NCBI RefSeq assembly: GCF_000430825.1
Contig: NZ_AUMT01000021.1
Coordinates: 1-47,240 of the forward strand
Direction: 5' to 3'
DNA: 47,240 bases
Source of the DNA: Chryseobacterium daeguense DSM 19388
GTDB taxonomy: Bacteria > Bacteroidota > Bacteroidia > Flavobacteriales > Weeksellaceae
Shown here: positions 24,687 through 32,671 of the stretch, piece by piece
How the letters are laid out: each line of letters starts with the position of its first letter
How positions within the stretch are numbered: the first letter of the stretch is position 1
Notes under the pieces: model-generated
The model's database searches: none
What the model saw: the letters and a program-made list of their open reading frames with translations, nothing else
What the model was told of the DNA's origin: nothing
Made by a program: the position numbers and the translations under genes

Positions 24687-26186
24687 TTATTGTTCCAGTT
24701 TCACAGTTGTATTCAGCTTACCATTGGCTACCAATAACAGGTCTAAGCTTTCTTTATCAATATAAAATCCGGGAATTTTTATCTGCTCAAGATTGCCATT
24801 GATAATGAGGTTGCTCAATTGAATATTCTTCAATTTCTCATTAATCAGATCATAATATTTAGAGTAGTCTTTTTGATAAGAATATCTTAGTTTTTGCTTC
24901 AGATCAGTATAATAAAAGTTGTCTATAAGAAAAGGAAGTCCTTTGTTGATGAGGTAACTGCTGGTATTGGGCTCCAGCTTAAAATCTTCAATATAAACCA
25001 CTTTATTGGTGTCATCAATAGCAGGCAGCGCGGTGAAATAGACATCCCCTTTGAAACGTTTGGATTTTGCTTTGCCTTTTACATTAGCTTTGATCAGTAA
25101 AACGCTGGATTCAGATAGCTTTACACCTTGCAGACTAATCGAGTTTAGCTTGATTTTAACTCCGTCCTTATCATATTGTTTTCCTACTATTTCTTTTTTT
25201 AATATTCCCTCAAGCGAGCTGAAAGTAGCATTTGCAGGTAAATGAATATTAAATAATCCTTCCATATTGTTCTGTAATGAAAGATTAGGCAAAGGAGTGC
25301 TGGAATCCTGTGGTTTCAAGGATGTGATTTCAAGAATTGATGCAATGCCTAATCCTACCCGAAGCTTGTTGTTTTGAGCATTGAGGTTTTCAAAAATTAC
25401 TTTTTGAGGTTCAGACTTGAGCCAGAAATCTCCCAGCTGGACAGGCTGTCCGGCATAAACCCAATATTTATTGACCTCATTTTTAATATTATACTGCTGA
25501 ACCAAATCTGCTACTTTTTTGTCAATTTCTTTTTGATAATCAGCTACAAATTTTTGTAATGGACCTTCTAACTTATCCTTGATGTTGATATTTATTCTAA
25601 TTAAGTTTCCAATTAAATCGATGTGCAAATGTGGATCCCCGCTCAAGTACCCTTTAAGGTATGTTTCTGCTTTCACGGTATAATCTTCCTGTATCGCAAG
25701 TTTTACTCTCAGTTCAACATCTACAGTAGGAGAGGCATTTCCATTTTCTGTTTGTCTGATTCCGGATGTAGCACAACCGCTTCCAAAGGGATTAGGGGTG
25801 GAGCAGCATCTTCCATTTCTCCAAAAGCCGATACAGGTAGTGTAGCTTCCTTTAGCTTTTATATCAATCGGAACTTTGAAGATTAATTCATTCCCGACTG
25901 CATTAAAAACAACGGGTTTATTTCTGTATACTTCGTATGAATATTTCGTTGTATTTCCAGATTCTCCTTTTCCATTGGCAATCATTCCGCTGGGCAGCTT
26001 TTGATTCATATATTCATTAATAGCCTGAATATCCATTTCAAAGGGAATTGTGATTTCAGAATTTAATCTTTCGGGTCTTTCAGGTAAATTTCCGGTGATT
26101 GGTTCTGGCTTGATTTCTACGGTTTTGCAGCTAATTAGTGTAACAATAACAAAAAATAGAGCGATTAATTTGTTTAATGGTATCAT
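24687..26186 (-). CDS. DUF4403 family lipoprotein
   Basis: The 499-residue protein has a lipoprotein signal (FVIVTLISC, lipid-bearing Cys near residue 20). A long body begins with the DUF4403 pattern (SEITIPFEMDIQAINEYMNQ). A small cysteine-rich insert lies near residues 117-140 (CIGFWRNGRCC, GCATSG). DUF4403 resembles lipid-binding BPI/SMP-like folds and is probably anchored at the outer membrane facing the periplasm. Its function is unknown. The gene is monocistronic. Confidence 0.88.
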   Translation of the reverse strand: MIPLNKLIALFFVIVTLISCKTVEIKPEPITGNLPERPERLNSEITIPFEMDIQAINEYMNQKLPSGMIANGKGESGNTTKYSYEVYRNKPVVFNAVGNELIFKVPIDIKAKGSYTTCIGFWRNGRCCSTPNPFGSGCATSGIRQTENGNASPTVDVELRVKLAIQEDYTVKAETYLKGYLSGDPHLHIDLIGNLIRININIKDKLEGPLQKFVADYQKEIDKKVADLVQQYNIKNEVNKYWVYAGQPVQLGDFWLKSEPQKVIFENLNAQNNKLRVGLGIASILEITSLKPQDSSTPLPNLSLQNNMEGLFNIHLPANATFSSLEGILKKEIVGKQYDKDGVKIKLNSISLQGVKLSESSVLLIKANVKGKAKSKRFKGDVYFTALPAIDDTNKVVYIEDFKLEPNTSSYLINKGLPFLIDNFYYTDLKQKLRYSYQKDYSKYYDLINEKLKNIQLSNLIINGNLEQIKIPGFYIDKESLDLLLVANGKLNTTVKLEQ

Positions 26187-26337
26187 GATTTCTGAATTAA
26201 TGGTTAATAATTTTTTATTAATACGTTTTTGTCCGTTTTAATTTGATCAAAATTATTTCATCTTTTCAGATACATCAATTACCTTTTTGTGTGATTTTAT
26301 AAATGGTTTTTTGGAATAAGAATCCGGAAATATTCAA

Positions 26338-27594
26338 TTAAGTTCTATTAATTTTACCTAGCTTCTCTGCCAGCCCGTCAATATACCTCCTCAATGTATC
26401 AGAAACCGAGCTTGAATTCGAAAGGTCCAGTGCTTTTTCAAAATTTTCTTTGGCTTTCAGGTCATCAATGTCTCGATATAAATGCCCCAGTAGGGAAAAG
26501 TAGAAAGGATTGCCGGTAAGCTGAAGTTTTTCTGCTTCTATGATTGCAGCAGAATTTCCTCTAACTTTTGAAAAGGCAAAAGTACGGTTGAGTGCGGCAA
26601 TAGGAGAGTATTCGATTTGTAAAAGCTGGTTGTATAGTTGCAGGATATTTTCCCACTTTTCGTCGGAATCCTGTTTCTTAGTATGCCAGAACGCGATGGC
26701 TGCTTCCAGATGGAATTTGGTTAAAAAATTTCCGGATGCGCTCTGATTTAAATACTCAATTCCTTTTGTAATTAAATCATAATCCCAAAGCTGATCGTCC
26801 TGCTCTTCATACAGAATGCTTTCTCCTTTTTCATTGAATCTGGCGTTAAACCTTGAAGAATGAAAATACATTAGCGATAGCAAGGCATTTGCAGACGGAG
26901 TATTGGTCATTTTATTTTCTACAAGAATGGAAGTGAGGCGGATGGCTTCAAAGCAAAAATCCTTTCGGAGAATGGTATTTTGTGATGTAGAGTAATAACC
27001 TTCGGAAAATAATAAATATAAAGTCGTAAGAACAGTTTCTAAATTACTGTTGATCTGGGAAACTGAAGGCTGTTCTATTTTTATACCTTCGGTTTTTAAT
27101 TTTTCTTTGGCGCGCTGCAATCTTTTGTAAACAACTTCTTTATTGATTAAAAAAGCATCCGCAATTTCCTGTGTTCCGAATCCGCAGAGTAAATTTAAAG
27201 CTAAGGAAATTTGAGACTCTTTAGAAATAGAAGGATTACAAACAGTGAACATCATCGCCAGCTGGCTGTCTGTAATATTTTTCTGAGAAAGGTCAATTTC
27301 AAATTCTTCCCTGTCGCTGGATGAATATTTTATTTCTGTTGAAATTTTTTGCTGGAAAAGAGAATCCCGCTTAAAATAATTTTTAGACTTATTTTTTGCC
27401 ACGGTATAAAGCCAGGCCGTTGGGTTTTCCGGAATTCCGTTGATGCTCCAGGTTTCTGTTGCGGTAAGAAATGTGTCGCTCACGATGTCTTCGGCGATTT
27501 CTATGTGATTAATTCCAAAGGTAGAACAGAGCACGGAAACAATTTTCCTGTACTCTGTTCTGAATAAATTTGGTATTAATGCTTTTTCGTGCAT
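26338..27594 (-). CDS. ECF42-type RNA polymerase sigma factor with C-terminal helical repeat domain
   Basis: The 418-residue protein begins with sigma region 2 (IVSVLCSTFGINHIEIAEDIVSDTF-type sequence; NPTAWLYTVAKN) and region 4 (LLCGFGTQEIADAFLINKEV, VYKRLQRAKEKL). A long C-terminal DUF6596/TPR-like helical domain (residues 190-418) carries the family marker ALNRTFAFSKVRG. This layout is the ECF42 group, which lacks an anti-sigma factor and is controlled through its C-terminal extension. It follows the DGPF/YCII gene by 19 bases, the usual ECF42 partner, so the two form an operon. The targets are probably this operon and the nearby enzymes. Confidence 0.92.
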   Translation of the reverse strand: MHEKALIPNLFRTEYRKIVSVLCSTFGINHIEIAEDIVSDTFLTATETWSINGIPENPTAWLYTVAKNKSKNYFKRDSLFQQKISTEIKYSSSDREEFEIDLSQKNITDSQLAMMFTVCNPSISKESQISLALNLLCGFGTQEIADAFLINKEVVYKRLQRAKEKLKTEGIKIEQPSVSQINSNLETVLTTLYLLFSEGYYSTSQNTILRKDFCFEAIRLTSILVENKMTNTPSANALLSLMYFHSSRFNARFNEKGESILYEEQDDQLWDYDLITKGIEYLNQSASGNFLTKFHLEAAIAFWHTKKQDSDEKWENILQLYNQLLQIEYSPIAALNRTFAFSKVRGNSAAIIEAEKLQLTGNPFYFSLLGHLYRDIDDLKAKENFEKALDLSNSSSVSDTLRRYIDGLAEKLGKINRT

Positions 27595-27613
27595 TTAATT
27601 TAAATATAGAAAA

Positions 27614-27964
27614 TTATTCAGTAATTGGTGGAATGGCCATTCTTACTTCTACACTTGCTCCCCACTGAAGAATAGGACATCCTTTTGCGATTTCAACGGC
27701 TTCATCATAATCATTGGCTCTTATAATAAACATTCCGCCGATGGATTCTTTTATTTCTGCATATGGACCGTTGGTTACGGTGTCATTTTTCACCACTCTT
27801 CCGCCAAGATCCCATCTTTTCGGAGGAGCGACCAGCTTATTCTGGGCTGCAATTCCGCCAAGCCAGTCCTGGAAAGGCTTAATGGCAGCCTGCATTTGTT
27901 CCGGTGAGGGCGATGCGTCTTTATTGATAATATCTCTGTGTATTGCGATTAAAAATTCGTTCAT
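27614..27964 (-). CDS. YCII/DGPF-domain protein (ECF42 partner)
   Basis: The 116-residue protein belongs to the YCII-related (DGPF) family. The signature is in NGPYAEIKESIGGMFIIRA and ANDYDEAVEIAKGCPILQWG. In many bacteria, genes of this family sit beside an ECF42 sigma gene and are its main regulatory target, though their biochemical role is not settled. Here it is the promoter-proximal gene of the pair. A candidate promoter lies at 28045-28067. Confidence 0.92.
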   Translation of the reverse strand: MNEFLIAIHRDIINKDASPSPEQMQAAIKPFQDWLGGIAAQNKLVAPPKRWDLGGRVVKNDTVTNGPYAEIKESIGGMFIIRANDYDEAVEIAKGCPILQWGASVEVRMAIPPITE

Positions 27965-28044
27965 GATATTGGGTTTAAAATTTTAATGATTATTTTGAAT
28001 TGTATAAATTTAATAAACTTGATTAATTTTTTTAACATAGAGGA

Positions 28045-28067
28045 TTGAGATTCCTAAAGAATGACAA
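28045..28067 (-). promoter_or_regulatory. Candidate ECF42 promoter of the DGPF gene
   Basis: On the minus strand, TTGTCATT (28067-28060) is followed 10 bases later by CTCAA (28049-28045). The same TTGTCATT, with CTCAT after 9 bases, precedes the gene at 28857. It recalls the TGTC core reported for ECF42 -35 boxes in Streptomyces. It also lies in the loop of an inverted repeat (GAGATTC 28047-28053, GAATCTC 28079-28085), so it could instead be part of a terminator. Only two copies are seen. Confidence 0.35.
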
Positions 28068-28101
28068 ACTGCGTGTATGAATCTCTATACGTTTTTAAAA
28101 A

Positions 28102-28857
28102 TTATCTTTGATTATCAGGGTTTGAAATCCACTCGTCATAGCGGATCGTTCCCAGTTTTGCGTCATCACCCGGAATCAGAGTAGAATCATTCAAAGGAGC
28201 TCCGAAATAGGTTGCTTCAGGATCGGAAACTACTTCATCTGTATTTTTCATGATGGCCGTGTACTTTTTCACAAGATCAGAAAGCTTAATTTTTTCCGGG
28301 CCTCCTATTTCTACGGTTGTATTTTTAGGTTCACCGATGGTGGCTGCTGTCATTGCTTTTACGACATCATCTGATGCGATAGGCTGGATCAGGGCAGGCG
28401 AAACCATAATTTTGTTGTCAACTGTGCTTGATTTTACAATTCCGCCAACAAATTCAAAAAACTGGGTAGAGTGAACAATTGTATAAGGAATTCCTGAAGC
28501 TTTGATAATGTCTTCCTGAACCTTTTTTGCCCTGAAATAACCACTTTCCTGCAGACGCTCTGTTCCAACAACAGATAGGGCGATGTGATGGTTGATACCG
28601 GCTTTTTTTTCTGCAGCCATTAGGTTTTCTCCGGATGTTTTGAAAAAATTCATCACATCATCATCTGCAAAAGAAGGCGAATTTGCTACATCCACTAGTA
28701 CATCTACATTTTCCAATGCCTGATCCAGACCTTCACCTGTAAGGGTGTTGACGCCGGAATTCGGAGATGCGGCCAGAACATCGTGGCCGAGACTTTTAAG
28801 GCTGTTCACAAGCTTGCTCCCGATAAGACCTGTACCGCCAATTACTGTGATTTTCAT
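28102..28857 (-). CDS. NAD(P)-binding SDR/NmrA-like oxidoreductase
   Basis: The 251-residue protein starts with the Rossmann loop MKITVIGGTGLIGSKLV and has the SDR-a5/NmrA layout (VDVLVDVANSPSF, HHIALSVVGTERLQ, GIPYTIVHSTQFFEF). It probably reduces or senses a small molecule with NAD(P)H. Such proteins are frequent companions of ECF42 and HxlR regulators. It lies upstream of the DGPF-sigma pair, with its own TTGTCATT box. The C-terminal part (EATYFGAPLNDSTLIPGDD) matches a common family tail. Confidence 0.88.
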   Translation of the reverse strand: MKITVIGGTGLIGSKLVNSLKSLGHDVLAASPNSGVNTLTGEGLDQALENVDVLVDVANSPSFADDDVMNFFKTSGENLMAAEKKAGINHHIALSVVGTERLQESGYFRAKKVQEDIIKASGIPYTIVHSTQFFEFVGGIVKSSTVDNKIMVSPALIQPIASDDVVKAMTAATIGEPKNTTVEIGGPEKIKLSDLVKKYTAIMKNTDEVVSDPEATYFGAPLNDSTLIPGDDAKLGTIRYDEWISNPDNQR

Positions 28858-28870
28858 TATGTATAATTTT

Positions 28871-28892
28871 ATGAGTTATACTTTAATGACAA
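28871..28892 (-). promoter_or_regulatory. Candidate ECF42 promoter of the oxidoreductase gene
   Basis: TTGTCATT (28892-28885 on the minus strand) and CTCAT (28875-28871) are spaced 9 bases apart, 14 bases before the ATG. This is the second copy of the motif described at 28045-28067. Confidence 0.35.
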
Positions 28893-28938
28893 TCGGTTTT
28901 TTTTAATTGGACAGATTATTTAAAAAATATTATACTTT

Positions 28939-29289
28939 TTACTTTCGTAAAATTTTATCCATTGCTTTTCCTTTGGCCAGCTCATCGATCAGCTTATCCA
29001 GATAACGGATGTTTTTCATTGTTTCATCTTCAATATCTTCCACTCTGTAACCGCAGATCATTCCTTTTATTAATGAAGCATTGGGGTGGATCCGGGCCTG
29101 CGCAAAAAAGGTTTGAAAATCTGTTTTGTTTTCTAAGATTTCCTGTAACTTTTTTTCGTCGTATCCTGTAAGCCAGAAGATGATTTCATGGACTTCTTCC
29201 TTTGTGCGTCCTTTTCTTTCAGCCTTATTGATGTAATGAGGATATACTCCGGCAAAAGACATTTTATAGACTTTCTCTTTATTTTGCAT
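28939..29289 (-). CDS. DUF2200 family protein
   Basis: The 116-residue protein belongs to DUF2200. The start is MSFAGVYPHYINKAERKGRT, followed by EVHEIIFWLTGYDEKKLQ and CGYRVEDIEDETMKNIRYLD. The family is of unknown function and resembles DUF1801-type proteins in distribution. It begins 4 bases after the stop of the dihydrofolate-reductase-like gene and is clearly in its operon. The pair often occurs close to DGPF and ECF sigma genes. Confidence 0.88.
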   Translation of the reverse strand: MQNKEKVYKMSFAGVYPHYINKAERKGRTKEEVHEIIFWLTGYDEKKLQEILENKTDFQTFFAQARIHPNASLIKGMICGYRVEDIEDETMKNIRYLDKLIDELAKGKAMDKILRK

Positions 29290-29293
29290 AGGA

Positions 29294-29839
29294 TTATTTT
29301 ACAGGTTCATAAATAAGCTGTACTACTCCGGATCTGAAAGTATTTGTTTTGATTAATTTTAAATTTAATCTGTCCTTCATATCTTCAAATAAAGGTTTTC
29401 CTTTTCCTAAGGCGACGGGATGAACGGAAATTCTGTACACATCTATCAGATTGAGGCGGATAAACGTTTTGATGAGTCCTGCTCCGCCATAAAGCCAGAT
29501 ATTTTTTCCGCCCTGCAGCCGGATTTCGCTTACTTTTTCTTCAATATTTTCCCTGATAAAAGTGGCATTTTCATCTTCATGATTCTGGCTGGAGAAAACA
29601 TATTTATTTTTTGAATGAACAGCTTCCCAAAGTTTGAGCTCTTCCGGACCAGCATTTTGGTCAGGCTGATATTTTCCCCAGGAATCGTAGCTTACCCTTC
29701 CGTAGAAAATAGTGTCGATGCTTGCAAGAAAGCCGTCAAAATCCATATCATCATCCATGATGCACCAATCGATTTCACCGTTGGGTCCTTCAATAAATCC
29801 GTCTAAAGTAGTGGCAAGGTCTAAAATTATTTTCTTCAT
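29294..29839 (-). CDS. Dihydrofolate reductase / RibD C-terminal family protein
   Basis: The 181-residue protein is of the RibD C-terminal/DHFR-like family. It begins MKKIILDLATTLDGFIEG and has TIFYGRVSYDSWG and the NADPH-binding region IWLYGGAGLIKTFIRLNLID. Members of this YyaP/YwjB-like branch are not true folate reductases and their substrates are unknown. It heads a two-gene operon with DUF2200 next to the ECF42 cluster. No TTGTCATT box is seen in front of it. Confidence 0.9.
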   Translation of the reverse strand: MKKIILDLATTLDGFIEGPNGEIDWCIMDDDMDFDGFLASIDTIFYGRVSYDSWGKYQPDQNAGPEELKLWEAVHSKNKYVFSSQNHEDENATFIRENIEEKVSEIRLQGGKNIWLYGGAGLIKTFIRLNLIDVYRISVHPVALGKGKPLFEDMKDRLNLKLIKTNTFRSGVVQLIYEPVK

Positions 29840-30121
29840 TAAAATATTAGTTAAGTATTTGATTGAGATAATTATTTTTTAATTAAATCAGTATTCATAG
29901 GTTTTTTTATGCTTTAGATTTAAAATTAATAAAAAACTCGGAAAGGTTAGAAATTCGCAATCAAGAATATTTGTTAATTTATTTCTCTAGTTTTTATGTT
30001 TTTATGAAAATTATAAATAATTATTTATTTTGTTGTTTATTATTTCCAATTAAAGAGTTTTTATTGAATTAATTCTAAATTTAAGGCATGGAAATTGAAT
30101 AATTTCGCACAAAATTTATTT

Positions 30122-30733
30122 ATGTATATTATTATAGTATGCCTATTAGTAGTACTCAGCTTATTTCTGATCAATACTCCTAAGCTGAGAAGCTTCAGGA
30201 ACAGGCATAAAAGGACTTTTGAGTTTTTTATATCTCTGATCTCTACTTTTACGGGTTTCTTTGTGGCATTGAGTTTAAGCTCGATTTTATCAGATGTCAA
30301 TCAGAAAAAAAATCTTGTGAAATTACTTACGGCAACCAATTTATCAATAGAAAGCAGCGAGATGAGAACGAAAGGGATGTATCTTAATCCTGCGTCAAAA
30401 GGTGCAGATATAAACGCTCTGATACAACAGGCACCGGTAGAAATGCCCAAATTATACGGAGAACTGGAAAGCAATTCATTGGTTTCCGAATATTTTTCTT
30501 CCAATGGATTTCAGGCTTATATTTTGTGCAGCGACAATATGGAAACATTCGTGATGAACGCTAATATAGCTAACGTCCCTGCGGAAAGGAAAACCGAAAT
30601 CCTGAACGAATATTTAACTTATCTTAATTTAGCAAAACAAATTAATTTGTTGGAAATAAATAAGTTAAAAGGTGATCTTTCACAGTCCAAGGAAGATGAA
30701 GAAATAAAAAAATTAACACAACAATTGAAATAA
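30122..30733 (+). CDS. Membrane protein of unknown function
   Basis: The 203-residue protein has two hydrophobic segments, MYIIIVCLLVVLSLFLI at the start and FEFFISLISTFTGFFVALSL near residues 35-55. A soluble helical domain of about 145 residues follows. No family was recognised. An ATG at 30122 is preferred, since the membrane segment starts there. A TTG at 30095 could add nine residues (NNFAQNLF). It precedes a lipoprotein gene by 14 bases and is co-transcribed with it. The large helical tail suggests a partner-binding role, but that is inference. Confidence 0.7.
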   Translation: MYIIIVCLLVVLSLFLINTPKLRSFRNRHKRTFEFFISLISTFTGFFVALSLSSILSDVNQKKNLVKLLTATNLSIESSEMRTKGMYLNPASKGADINALIQQAPVEMPKLYGELESNSLVSEYFSSNGFQAYILCSDNMETFVMNANIANVPAERKTEILNEYLTYLNLAKQINLLEINKLKGDLSQSKEDEEIKKLTQQLK

Positions 30734-30747
30734 TAAAAAAACCACAA

Positions 30748-31383
30748 ATGAAAAAGAGAATAGTAATCGCTGCGATGGCAGTTTGTATTTTATCATTACA
30801 GAGCTGTAAGAAGAATGAAACAATGGCAGAGGCCAAAATAGATTTTACACAATCTTATGAAGATGCTGCGCTGGCGCTGGCAACGGCTCAGAAAAATTAT
30901 GATGCAGCAGTAGCCTCCAATGTTCCTGAGAAAATAGAGGCGGCAAAGCTTGAACTAAAATCTGCCCAGGACAAATATGTAGAATCTAAAAATGTTTACA
31001 TTGCTAAAGGCGGAACAATAAAGCCTGAATACGAAAATTATCTGAATACTTCTACACAAACCCTTAAAAATGCAGTTGCTGTTACAGGTGCTACAGCGGG
31101 TAGAGTGGTAAACGGAGCTATTAACACGACAGAAAAACTGGCAAAAGGTACAGTAAACACAGCAGTTCAAACCACAGAAAAAGTAGCCGGCGGAGCCATA
31201 AATACTGCAGAGACAGTGGTACAAAAGACAGGCCTGGATGACGCCGCAAGAAAGGCGGAATCTGGGGTAAAATCTACCGTGAAAACAACTTCCACTGAAA
31301 TCAAAAAAACAAGTACTGAAGTAAAGAAAAAAGCTGATCAGGGAATAAGCAAAGTGAAGGAGGGAATCAACAGTATTTTTTAA
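30748..31383 (+). CDS. LEA-like repeat lipoprotein
   Basis: The 211-residue protein has a lipoprotein signal (MKKRIVIAAMAVCILSLQSC). A coiled-coil stretch (residues 35-80, YEDAALALATAQKNYDAAVA) comes first. Then an Ala/Thr/Lys-rich tail (residues 110-205) carries repeated units such as TTEKLAKGTVNTAVQ and TTEKVAGGAINTAET, ending with KTTSTEIKKTSTEVKKKADQ. The repeats resemble amphipathic LEA or apolipoprotein helices, which bind membranes or protect against drying. This is by composition only. It is the second gene of a unit with the membrane protein, and it ends in a terminator. Confidence 0.78.
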   Translation: MKKRIVIAAMAVCILSLQSCKKNETMAEAKIDFTQSYEDAALALATAQKNYDAAVASNVPEKIEAAKLELKSAQDKYVESKNVYIAKGGTIKPEYENYLNTSTQTLKNAVAVTGATAGRVVNGAINTTEKLAKGTVNTAVQTTEKVAGGAINTAETVVQKTGLDDAARKAESGVKSTVKTTSTEIKKTSTEVKKKADQGISKVKEGINSIF

Positions 31384-31403
31384 TGCAAAATTTTATAATG
31401 AGA

Positions 31404-31430
31404 AACCGTTCTGAAGAAGAACGGTTTTTT
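31404..31430 (+). terminator. Rho-independent terminator
   Basis: aaccgttct (31404-31412) pairs with agaacggtt (31418-31426), followed by TTTT. The same type of hairpin (AACCG...CGGTT plus T-tract) ends several units in this window. Confidence 0.85.
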
Positions 31431-31451
31431 ATTTGCCAGTTTTTTCTTGAT

Positions 31452-31877
31452 CTAATTAATGATTTCAGCATCCTGATTTTCCCGCAGCTTTGCTATTCTT
31501 TCTTTCCAGTTTTGCAGTTCATCGTCTGTCAGCCGGATCCAGTCTGTTACTTCACCTACAATTTTTAAAGGTTCTGTGCTGCGGTAAGATCGGGTGGGGT
31601 TTCCAGGGAATTTTTTATCGGTTACATTAGGATCATTTTCAAATTTTCCTGTGGGTTCCACTATATAAATACGTTCCTGTCCGTCACCTTTTGCCAATGC
31701 AGCGGCCAATCCGGCACCATTTTGCAGCGCTGTAAAATAGATGTGATTCATGATGATTCCGGGATAGTAATTGGATTCTAATCCGGCCGTCAGCAGATCC
31801 CCGATTTGGAGGTCGGCTTTTGTTCCGTGGTAGAATGGGCCGCTGTCCAGAATATGCCCGTCTTTTTTGTTTTCCAT
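31452..31877 (-). CDS. arr: NAD+-rifampin ADP-ribosyltransferase
   Basis: The 141-residue enzyme inactivates rifamycins by ADP-ribosylating them with NAD+. It matches the Arr family over its length: FYHGTKADLQIGDLLTAGL (H17), NHIYFTALQNGAGLAAAL, ERIYIVEPTGKFENDPNVTD and FPGNPTRSYRSTEPLKIVGE. It is in a chromosomal setting with no integron or transposon beside it, so it is likely an intrinsic gene. It converges with the lipoprotein gene. Whether it gives resistance depends on expression. Confidence 0.95.
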   Translation of the reverse strand: MENKKDGHILDSGPFYHGTKADLQIGDLLTAGLESNYYPGIIMNHIYFTALQNGAGLAAALAKGDGQERIYIVEPTGKFENDPNVTDKKFPGNPTRSYRSTEPLKIVGEVTDWIRLTDDELQNWKERIAKLRENQDAEIIN

Positions 31878-32022
31878 TGTAATAAGTGTTTATTTGGATT
31901 TTTCCGAACCTGTAAACTTAAGAATTTGTTTTGGAATAACCTGAGTTCCGGTTAAGACATTTAGGTTTTAGTAAGTAGTAAGGAAGCTGGAAGATGGGAG
32001 AGGGAAGTTGGTTAAAATAAAA

Positions 32023-32045
32023 AACCGCTCTGGAAAAGAACGGTT
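32023..32045 (-). terminator. Terminator of the DinB/YfiT gene
   Basis: aaccgctct (32023-32031) pairs with agaacggtt (32037-32045), with one mismatch. On the minus strand a run of Ts follows. It lies just beyond the stop of the gene at 32066. Confidence 0.75.
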
Positions 32046-32065
32046 GATATATTGCTTGTGGCTGA

Positions 32066-32581
32066 TTAGTTAGCAATCATATCTACATCCTTATAGATAT
32101 TCCAGAAATTATAATCTGTCATTGGTGCATCTGTGATGCCTACATTTCGTCCCATGGTGACGATCTGTCCCCTGTGATAGGTTCCGTGCAAGATGATATG
32201 CTGGATGTATTCATACTTGGAAAAATCACACTGAAACCATTGGGATTCTATCTTTACATTTTTTGTAAGATCTTCTTCAGATAAAGAGTCAACATATCTC
32301 ATAAGCTTTTCTGAATTGTTTTTTATCCCGGCAAAAATTTCTTCTTTCGTTGTTTTCGCTGAGGTTTCTTCAAAATTAAACTCATTGTTTTCTGCAATAT
32401 AGCTCCACCAGTATTCCTGAGTCTGCCAGATGTGATGCAGGGTTTTTAAAATTGTCGGAAAGCTTGAAATAACTTCCTGATTAAGCTGTTCATCGGACTT
32501 TGTGGAAAGCCAGTCGATGTACTTGTTGACTACCCAGTTGTTGTATTGGGCGGTGTGGGTGATTAGGGTTTTTAGGTTCAT
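32066..32581 (-). CDS. DinB/YfiT-superfamily protein
   Basis: The 171-residue protein is a four-helix bundle of the DinB/YfiT type. These often bind a metal with three histidines and act as thiol-dependent transferases or are of unknown function. The candidate His ligands are in LKTLHHIWQTQEYWW and in ILHGTYHRGQIV. It is unrelated in function to DNA polymerase IV, which shares the name DinB. It is monocistronic and lies in front of the nuclease-like gene. Confidence 0.88.
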   Translation of the reverse strand: MNLKTLITHTAQYNNWVVNKYIDWLSTKSDEQLNQEVISSFPTILKTLHHIWQTQEYWWSYIAENNEFNFEETSAKTTKEEIFAGIKNNSEKLMRYVDSLSEEDLTKNVKIESQWFQCDFSKYEYIQHIILHGTYHRGQIVTMGRNVGITDAPMTDYNFWNIYKDVDMIAN

Positions 32582-32671
32582 GATATTAATATTTTATAAT
32601 TTGGTTTTAAATTATAAGTATACTTTAATTAATAGTTGCAAACATACACCTGCATTTATGTAAGGATATAA

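Noticed and set aside
32066..32581. Second DNA polymerase IV
   Set aside because: This protein is of the DinB/YfiT four-helix family, which shares only the name.
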